Assembly: GCA_019096155.1 (NCBI GenBank) | Contig: JAHCVI010000001.1 | Span: 5,518,001 to 5,582,000, forward strand | Direction of reading: 5' to 3' | DNA length: 64,000 nucleotides | From: Staphylotrichum longicolle | Taxonomy: Eukaryota > Ascomycota > Sordariomycetes > Sordariales > Chaetomiaceae | Shown: one piece after another, positions 57,783 to 64,000 of the stretch | Layout of the letters: each line of letters opens with the position of its first letter | How positions within the stretch are numbered: position 1 is the stretch's first letter | Notes under the pieces: model-generated | What the model was told of the DNA's origin: nothing | Seen by the model: only the letters and a program-made list of their open reading frames with translations | Database searches by the model: none | Program-made: the position numbers and the translations under genes

Positions 57783-60542
57783 ATGAGTTCTCAGGATGGG
57801 AGAAACATGGATCGAGCAGGGCCAGGATCCGTTAAGAGGGCAAGAGAGCGCGCCGCCGCCGGCCTGCCCAGGGACGCCATTCCGCCAGAAGAACCGCAAA
57901 TAGCTCGGCCTTCCGCCCCTCGCCAGACGCCCGCGGGACCGAGTTCTGGATTACCACGAGGCGTACGACCGCAGGCACCCTTTCCGCTGCAGACGAAGGA
58001 CGGGCAGATCAACGTGCCCATCTCGAGACCAGCACCGGCTCCCCAATGGCCCTTGCAGGAACCCATAGTAGCCCCTACTCAGGTCGACGACGAGCCATCT
58101 CAACCGACACCTGGAAGGTCACAGCCGCCCCAACGACCTCCTCGCCCGAGTAGGGTGCCTTCGATCTTGGACGCTTCAAAGGTGCAGGATCACACACCAC
58201 CGTTTCAGTACAGGCCCCGGTCAGGGAGGGAATCTGCCGGCCAGGAGTTGCTCTCAGTGCCGGAGACACCTTCCAGTGCATCACGGCCATCCACTTTATC
58301 ATCTGTTGGCTCGATCCCCGACTTTCCGCTCCCAATACAAGGGCCGGCAGCCCCGGCGCGGAGAAGTGTCAATCTCGGACCGCCGCCATCAGCAAGGCGA
58401 GGCGCTTCATCCTTTTACTCCAATGCCTCATTCGTCTCTCCGATCCCCGAGGAAAGCCCGCGATCGCGATCCCATGCGTCGTTCGCGTCGAGTGCCGCGA
58501 TGCCAGATAATTGGGGGTCGCCGTCGCCGGGACCAAGCCCCGACTTCCCGGATCCTATCTATGGCGAAACGATCATGGAGGAATCGGCGTATGGTGACGA
58601 CGACGCCGAGGAGAGCCGGTTAGTAAGGAGCGCAAGCATAGGGAAACGAGCGAAACCTACGCTGGTGAGCGCGGCGGTTCCGCGGGGAGCGGACACAGGA
58701 AACCGGGGCCAGCGGCCCGCGCCGCAACCCGTCCAGGGTTCTCGGGACGGGGCGGGCTCCGTGCAGAACTCGAGCTCTTCGGGCACGATCCCGACGGCAA
58801 TGAGGCTACCCATCGGCATGGCCATGACACAGGACACTCTGCTCGACGCCTATTCCTCCGCGAGTGCAGACGATCCGTCGACCGCGTCCCAGCGCACCAC
58901 GCCCTCGCCCAACCCGGCCGCTGCTGGCCGCGCATACAGCCGGTTGTCAGCGATACGGCGGCCACCGCGCCTGGACATCGACGCGGTGCGCAAGGCTGAG
59001 GCGAGGGGGAGTCTGACGAGCCTGCCAGATCTCATCCGGCGCGCGACGAGACTGGCCGCCAGCCTAGAGAAAGGGCGGAGACCGGCCAGCCGGTTTGACG
59101 ACCTCGACGACTTCCCCGACTACGCATATGATGGCGAGAAGCACCGGTCGGGTCTCTCCGACATGCTCGCTGCCTTTCCTCCGCCGGCGCATCTCGCACC
59201 GACCCAAAGCCGCCGCAGCTTCCGGGACAGCATCCGAGAACAGGTCCAATCGTGGCCTCTCCCCATTAATTTTAATCGCACCCCCAACACCTCGCAGGAG
59301 GCTGTCCCCAACAGCGAGTCGGACGGCTCGGGCCGGAAACGCGGACGCAGATGCTGCGGCCTCCCTCTGTGGGGCTTTATTCTTGTCCTGGTCGTCGTCT
59401 TGATCCTGGTCACCGCCGCGGTGGTCATTCCGGTGGAATTCTTCGTCATCCGCAAGCAGAACGGAGACAACTCGGCACAGCAGGAGCTGCAGCAATGCCG
59501 GCAACAACTCACGTGTGCCAACGGCGGCACCAACGTGGTCAACCAGGGGGTCTGCTCCTGCAACTGCATCAGCGGCTTCACCGGCGTGGACTGCACCGTG
59601 CCCAACGACACGGGCTGCACAACGATTGCCCTGACCGGCACTACCAACAACAGCAACAACAACAACGTCACCATCGGAGACGCGATCCCGCGGCTCATCC
59701 AGCAAGCACAGAGCAACTTCTCCATCCCCCTCTCCGCCAACGCGATCCTCCCCAAGCTCGACAGCGAGAACCTCAGCTGCTCCGCCGAGAATGCCCTCGT
59801 GACCTTTGACGGGCGCGCTACCCGGCAAGACCTCGTGCAGCCCGACACCGTCAACGCGGCGATCGTCGACGGCGTCCTGTACACGACCATCACCATCGTG
59901 CTCGCGCCGCTCACCACCTTCACCCTGGGCGCCGCGCTGCCCACGGTGGGCCCCGGCGGGGTCGGGACGAGCTTCACGACGAGCATCACGTCCGGGTTCG
60001 CAACCACCATCTCCGTCAGTCGCCAGCCGCCGCCGCCACCCTCATCGTCCGCCACCACGACCCGCGGCCCGACGTCGACGAGCATGGTCACGACCACCAT
60101 GACCATGTCGTCGGGCGCGCCGATGCCGACGGCGAGCTTCGCCGTCTCCGAGGACGTGCTCGACTTCGCGCGCGTCGCGGTGCTGTACATCCTGCAGGAG
60201 GACAGCCTCGCCGACGCCGAGACGGCGCAGGTGACGCTGCAGAAGTTCCTCGGCAGCAGCAGCAGCAGCAGCTCCTCCGGCACGACGGGCTCGTCGTCCG
60301 GGCTCAGCGTCGACGCGGCCCGGAACGTGACGGTCGGGGGCGGGAGGTCGGTCGACCTCGTCAATTTCGTGCTCGACATGGGCGGCGCCAATGGCAGGGT
60401 GGGCGGCCGCCGCGTCTCCTCCAGGGGGTTGGTCGGGCGGCGAGGCTGGGTGGGCGATGTGGCCGTGGAAGTTCACAGTGGGGGACTCGGCGACGGTCGT
60501 CGACGAAACGCCCGAGGCCGTTGTGGCGTGGATATGATTTGA
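57783..60542 (+). CDS. Type II membrane protein with extracellular EGF-like module
   Basis: Intronless, 919 aa, starting at the first in-frame ATG. Residues 1 to about 520 are Pro/Ser/Arg-rich and disordered, presumably cytoplasmic. A short ordered patch reads LTSLPDLIRRATRLAASLEKG. A basic, Cys-containing KRGRRCCG then abuts one hydrophobic helix (about 527-555, LWGFILVLVVVLILVTAAVV), which fits type II topology. Beyond it lies an EGF-like module at about 578-604 (CANGG, CSCNC, GFTGVDC). A Thr/Asn-rich region and a globular part (NFSIPLSANAILPKLDSENLSC) follow. A Ser run coded by AGC repeats lies near 60253. The last 50 residues are Gly/Arg-rich and look out of character, so a late frameshift is possible. 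Similar single-helix EGF proteins are uncharacterised in filamentous fungi; adhesion or surface sensing is an inference. Confidence 0.85.
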   Translation: MSSQDGRNMDRAGPGSVKRARERAAAGLPRDAIPPEEPQIARPSAPRQTPAGPSSGLPRGVRPQAPFPLQTKDGQINVPISRPAPAPQWPLQEPIVAPTQVDDEPSQPTPGRSQPPQRPPRPSRVPSILDASKVQDHTPPFQYRPRSGRESAGQELLSVPETPSSASRPSTLSSVGSIPDFPLPIQGPAAPARRSVNLGPPPSARRGASSFYSNASFVSPIPEESPRSRSHASFASSAAMPDNWGSPSPGPSPDFPDPIYGETIMEESAYGDDDAEESRLVRSASIGKRAKPTLVSAAVPRGADTGNRGQRPAPQPVQGSRDGAGSVQNSSSSGTIPTAMRLPIGMAMTQDTLLDAYSSASADDPSTASQRTTPSPNPAAAGRAYSRLSAIRRPPRLDIDAVRKAEARGSLTSLPDLIRRATRLAASLEKGRRPASRFDDLDDFPDYAYDGEKHRSGLSDMLAAFPPPAHLAPTQSRRSFRDSIREQVQSWPLPINFNRTPNTSQEAVPNSESDGSGRKRGRRCCGLPLWGFILVLVVVLILVTAAVVIPVEFFVIRKQNGDNSAQQELQQCRQQLTCANGGTNVVNQGVCSCNCISGFTGVDCTVPNDTGCTTIALTGTTNNSNNNNVTIGDAIPRLIQQAQSNFSIPLSANAILPKLDSENLSCSAENALVTFDGRATRQDLVQPDTVNAAIVDGVLYTTITIVLAPLTTFTLGAALPTVGPGGVGTSFTTSITSGFATTISVSRQPPPPPSSSATTTRGPTSTSMVTTTMTMSSGAPMPTASFAVSEDVLDFARVAVLYILQEDSLADAETAQVTLQKFLGSSSSSSSSGTTGSSSGLSVDAARNVTVGGGRSVDLVNFVLDMGGANGRVGGRRVSSRGLVGRRGWVGDVAVEVHSGGLGDGRRRNARGRCGVDMI

Positions 60543-61891
60543 TGTTGGTGACTTGGGTCCATCATGGGATGAATGAGAGTTAATGGGATGATTTATGGGA
60601 ATTTTTGATTTGGCAGACATACTGCTTGGGTTGAGTAGTTACGAATTGGGCTGCCATTTACGGGGGGTGCCTTATTGTTTGGATGGAACTTTACGATCGG
60701 GAGGGGGCATCACTCGCAAACTGGGAATGCGACTCTTTTCGCACGACATACCTTACCTTATTTTATTTGTTGTACATCACAAGCACTCACCAATGCGCGA
60801 GGCGCCAGGCGTTCTCCTTGGGCCGCATTTTCAGACATTTTGACCCAGTTCCCACAGCAGACAGGGAACGGTTTGGATTCGGAGGGATGATGGACTCGAC
60901 GCCTGACTAGGTAGATGGCTCGTTACGGCCCTTGTGTGTCAATAGCATCACTTTAACCCCGACCAGAATCTTTCCAAGAGTTTGACCGTTCTGACAACGC
61001 AGGGCCGTTATCTCTTTGCCATCTCGGTGCCGTCCGAGGATGCCGGACCATCAGACTGGTAGTCTGACATGTGGTTTAGGTCTGGCCCACAGGGCTTCCT
61101 GACTACTGACCTAGTGTTACCGAAACCGAGTCGACTGATACGATCGGAATTGTTGGCCGTGTTGGTCGCGTGCGTCGGACTCGGCGTCCTGGCTACAGTC
61201 CGAGACAATGCCCGATGTGGCCGGTGTCCCGTTCAACCTTCAAGGATTGCTGACTGGAGCGGGGTTCGGCTGTCGGCGACCTTTGAGCCCGTTGCTCCAT
61301 TTGAGGGTGGGTTTGATGGAGAGAGGATGTTGAAAAATTTCTTGGAGGCACACCCCTGGTTCCCAGAATTCAATGCAAGCAGCGCTCTCTGACCTGTTTG
61401 CGACAACGACAAGTTTTTGGGCAATGGCGGCGATTGTTGTTGGGAACTGAAACATGTTGGCGGTTTCCAGATTGGAATGCGACTGTTGCCAAACCATGCC
61501 CTGTTGGTTCTGGTCGTTTTGGCGCCGTGGCACGTAAAGTGGGGTAACCTGACCGCCCCCGGCCGCCATTACGTAGGTCTGGCGCTTGACAAGCTCTCCC
61601 TGCCCAAGAAGACCTGCTGGCACCCTTGTGGTGCTGACGCCACCCATGAGGAGTTATCGACGCCCGGGACGTCCGGGACCACGACAAAGAAACCACACCA
61701 CTTTCCATTCTCCATCACCGACCACGATTCCATCCACCTCAACTGATTTTCTACACTACTGACCCAGACCAAACATCGTTTTATTCCTTCGTTTGACACA
61801 GAAAACACATTACAGCACCTTCAGCACACGCAACCGATCAACGACTCTCCTTCGAACCGACACTTAGATGATTATTTAGAACGTCAGCACC
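60543..61891. other. Intergenic, no gene recognised
   Basis: About 1.35 kb between two plus-strand genes, with short ORFs only. The end (about 61740-61891) is the promoter and leader of the next gene. Confidence 0.5.
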
Positions 61892-63145
61892 ATGCTGCTG
61901 AAGCCCCTCACGGTTGCGGCAGGCCTCTTGGCCGTCCCAGCCACACGAGCTTTCCTCGTCCCTCCCGAGGTCAGCGACGCCGATATCGAGATTGCCAACA
62001 CCATCGAGAGCGTCGGCGCGCAAGTTGCCGATAGCCAACTCGTCAACGTCGAATGCCCAGGTTGCCCCATCTCGGTGCAGGGCAAACATGGCAAGAACAT
62101 CGAGCTCCAGATCGATCGCCCGAGCCATCTCGATTTGACCTTCTCCATCGACCATCTCCCCGACCATGACCGCCTGCTTGTCAACGGCTTCGAGCTGTAT
62201 CCTTTGAGCGACCCGATGCACGAGACCCTTTTCGCGCCACAAGTCGTCGACCGGAGGGAGAAGGACAAGAGGCACCACCGGGAACATGACCGCCCCGACG
62301 GTGAACACCACAAGCGCCCTCACCATCTCGCGCCTCAGCCACAGCGGCTAGGATTCGGCCTGAACGTCGGCCCGAGCAAGAAGGACTCTGATGGCCAGTT
62401 CGAGCTTGTCGAGGTTGAGCTCCAGATCATCGAGGTTGGCGTCGCCTTTCGCGACGACATCCCCAGCGTCAAGGTCAAGCTCATTAAGGATGACAAAGAC
62501 CGTCTGCTCATGTCTCAAATCGAGAAGGTTGAGCGTAAGTTCTTGCAGCACCCCGAGGACGAATGCACGACCTTGCTGTGCAAGTGGTTGGCGATGGCAC
62601 GGGAAAAGGTCAAGGGTTTCAAGGGCTTTGGACACTGTCACGGGATGAAGGGAGGCATGAACCGCCACGGCGCTGGCGAAGCTCCGCATGGTCATCCTCA
62701 CCCTCACCCTCATCCTCACCCCCCTCACCCGCATCATCCCCACGATCCCGCTGCTGGCCACTGGCCGCCTCCGCCGTACCAGGAGCGCCGCTGGGGCAAG
62801 CTCTTCAAGTACATCGCCGCGCATATTCTCCTGCCTGTTCTCATTGGTATTGTCGCCGGTGTCAGCGTCAGCTTGTAAGTTTTTGACCTCCTGTGTCCTT
62901 GGTTTGGCTTTTTCGCTAACGAAAATTACAGGATCGGCATGGCAGTGGGCACCGTGATCGTCTCTTTCTGGCGCATCTTCTTCCGTCGCCGCAGCGGCCA
63001 TCGTCGTCATCACTCTGGACTCGCTCACCACAAAGCTGCGCGCAAGGAGGCCGCTGTTTCTGAGGAGAAATCTGGCCTGATCGAGCACCAGGACCCACCC
63101 CCGTCGTACGAGGAACAAGAGACGGAGAAGACGTCGCAGGTATAG
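61892..63145 (+). CDS. DUF7728-type secretory/membrane protein with His-Pro tract and PPxY tail
   Basis: Two exons, 61892-62874 and 62932-63145 (GTAAGT donor, GCTAAC branch, TTACAG acceptor), encode 398 aa. A signal peptide (MLLKPLTVAAGLLAVPATRA) leads a lumenal or extracellular domain with the pattern VECPGCPISVQG, characteristic of this fungal family. A charged His/Arg segment and a beta-rich part (FELVEVELQIIEVG) follow. Next is a His-Pro run (about 268-285, HPHPHPHPHPPHPHHPH) that could bind metal ions. A long hydrophobic segment (about 307-345) spans the splice site and may form one or two helices. The C-terminal tail is basic, then acidic, with DPPPSYEE, a PPxY motif of the kind bound by WW domains of Rsp5/Nedd4 ubiquitin ligases. 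The function is unknown. Confidence 0.87.
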
Positions 63146-64000
63146 TTCAAGTATTCCCGAAAAGGGATCGGCGAGAGGAAGGTAGTGTACGACTACGGGA
63201 AGACAGCGAAAACATTGCTTGGACTTTGAACGATGCAGCAGGCGTTTTGGGGGGTCTTTGGTTTTGAACATTGGGGCTGGGATTTGGCGGCGCTGTGGAC
63301 ATTGAGTCCCACGTCCTGATCCCTAGAACCTCTTTTTGGGCATTTGGACTGGTTTCACTACTTGTTTCGTTCCTTGAAATACCCAGAATACCCCCCCACA
63401 TTCCTTGAGCACTGGATACATAGAAAATATGGCATCTCTTTCCTTGGTCAACGACGTCAAATGGGAGTCCTGCAGCACGAAGATACCTGGCTTTTGTATT
63501 GCTATCTCATGGTCATGATCCGAGTCCCCGTCCCTCACAGGGCATCAAGAGGCGAAACATGGGCACTGACACGACCCACTCAGCCCTGTCACGGAAGGTG
63601 TGTCATCGTGGGAGTATTGGCCGGGGGAGGGGGGTTTTACTGCAAAGCTGAAGCTCGTATTCCACAGCTCAAGGTCCATGAGAGAGCATCGTACCGATTG
63701 TGAGTCTTGAAGAGTAGAAATGTAGAAACACCGCAGGTTGACCTGGTGTGTTTGACTAAGCTAGTGGTGGTCATTGTGGTGTTATCACTTGCTGCTGGAC
63801 TTCAGCTTCACATCCGAAGACTGTCATACCCGCACGGAACCGCGGGCGGATGTAGAGGAGGACAACTGGGAGAACCGAACGGGAGGAAACTTGGGTGGGG
63901 ACAAATGGAGCTCCGGGTTCCAGTTCCCCGCCGTGGAGCCTCTTTCGGCTCGCGTGGGAGTGGCGCGTATGGGCCGCATCGTGCATGCCCCACCATAGAT
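63146..64000. other. Window-edge intergenic, no gene recognised
   Basis: Contains the 3' UTR of the DUF7728-type gene. No ORF is supported; a gene beginning beyond the window end cannot be judged. Confidence 0.45.

Noticed and set aside
59120..60391. 423-codon antisense ORF over the EGF-like gene
   Set aside because: GC-rich sense codons leave the reverse frame open; no domain, and the sense frame has a helix and an EGF module.
1..64000. Transposons, RIP-mutated islands, dispersed 5S rRNA or biosynthetic gene cluster
   Set aside because: No transposase, reverse transcriptase, terminal repeats, strongly TA-rich blocks, 5S-like sequence, or PKS/NRPS/terpene genes were seen by eye; only a search could exclude small remnants.

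Overview
The window is nuclear DNA of a filamentous ascomycete, most likely a Sordariomycete and possibly a member of the Sordariales. The evidence is many short spliceosomal introns (about 50-130 nt, mostly GTRNGT donors, CTAAC/CTGAC branch sites and YAG acceptors), GC-rich codon use, CT-rich leaders, and a gene set that includes a fungal chitinase, a SAD-1/Rdp1-type RNA-dependent RNA polymerase, a Krev-1/Rsr1 GTPase, AIM11, Cms1 and a Mid2-like wall sensor. I count 18 protein-coding genes, about one per 3.5 kb. I saw no transposon, CRISPR array, rRNA or convincing tRNA, and no obviously RIP-mutated AT-rich block. Coordinates below were spliced by hand; nearly all junctions keep frame and agree with family sequences.

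Layout. 1-11.2 kb is a cell-surface region: a small secreted Cys protein (minus), a Mid2-like Ser/Thr-rich membrane sensor (minus), a long empty stretch, then a GPI-anchored GH18 chitinase with a LysM module and a repeat-rich stalk (plus). 12-15.5 kb holds a two-Myb telobox-binding protein of the Teb1/Tay1 type and, just downstream, ribosomal protein eS4, whose promoter carries two tandem telomere-type repeats. 20.4-30.5 kb holds mitochondrial D-lactate dehydrogenase, a large RNA-dependent RNA polymerase, and a 2-oxoglutarate/Fe(II) oxygenase that meets the polymerase tail to tail. 31-32.7 kb holds AIM11 and a small cupin. 36.2-44.1 kb holds a long disordered N-myristoylation-motif protein and a phosphoinositide phospholipase C with an apparent frameshift. 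45.4-50.7 kb holds a tiny CxxC zinc-ribbon-like protein and the divergent pair Cms1 (90S pre-ribosome) and a PQ-loop membrane transporter with micro-exons. 52.7-63.2 kb holds the Krev-1/Rsr1 Rap-type GTPase, a type II membrane protein with an EGF-like module, and a DUF7728-type membrane protein with a His-Pro tract.

These are mostly independent housekeeping and cell-surface genes, not one operon-like system. Three themes recur. The first is wall and surface biology (chitinase, Mid2-like sensor, EGF-like and DUF7728 membrane proteins, PLC and Rsr1 signalling). The second is ribosome production (eS4, Cms1, and a telobox factor lying beside a telobox promoter). The third is RNA silencing (the RdRP). 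The most follow-up-worthy points are the telobox/eS4/Teb1-like neighbourhood, the chitinase architecture, the PLC frameshift, the micro-exon phase problem in the PQ-loop gene, and the zinc-ribbon mini-gene.
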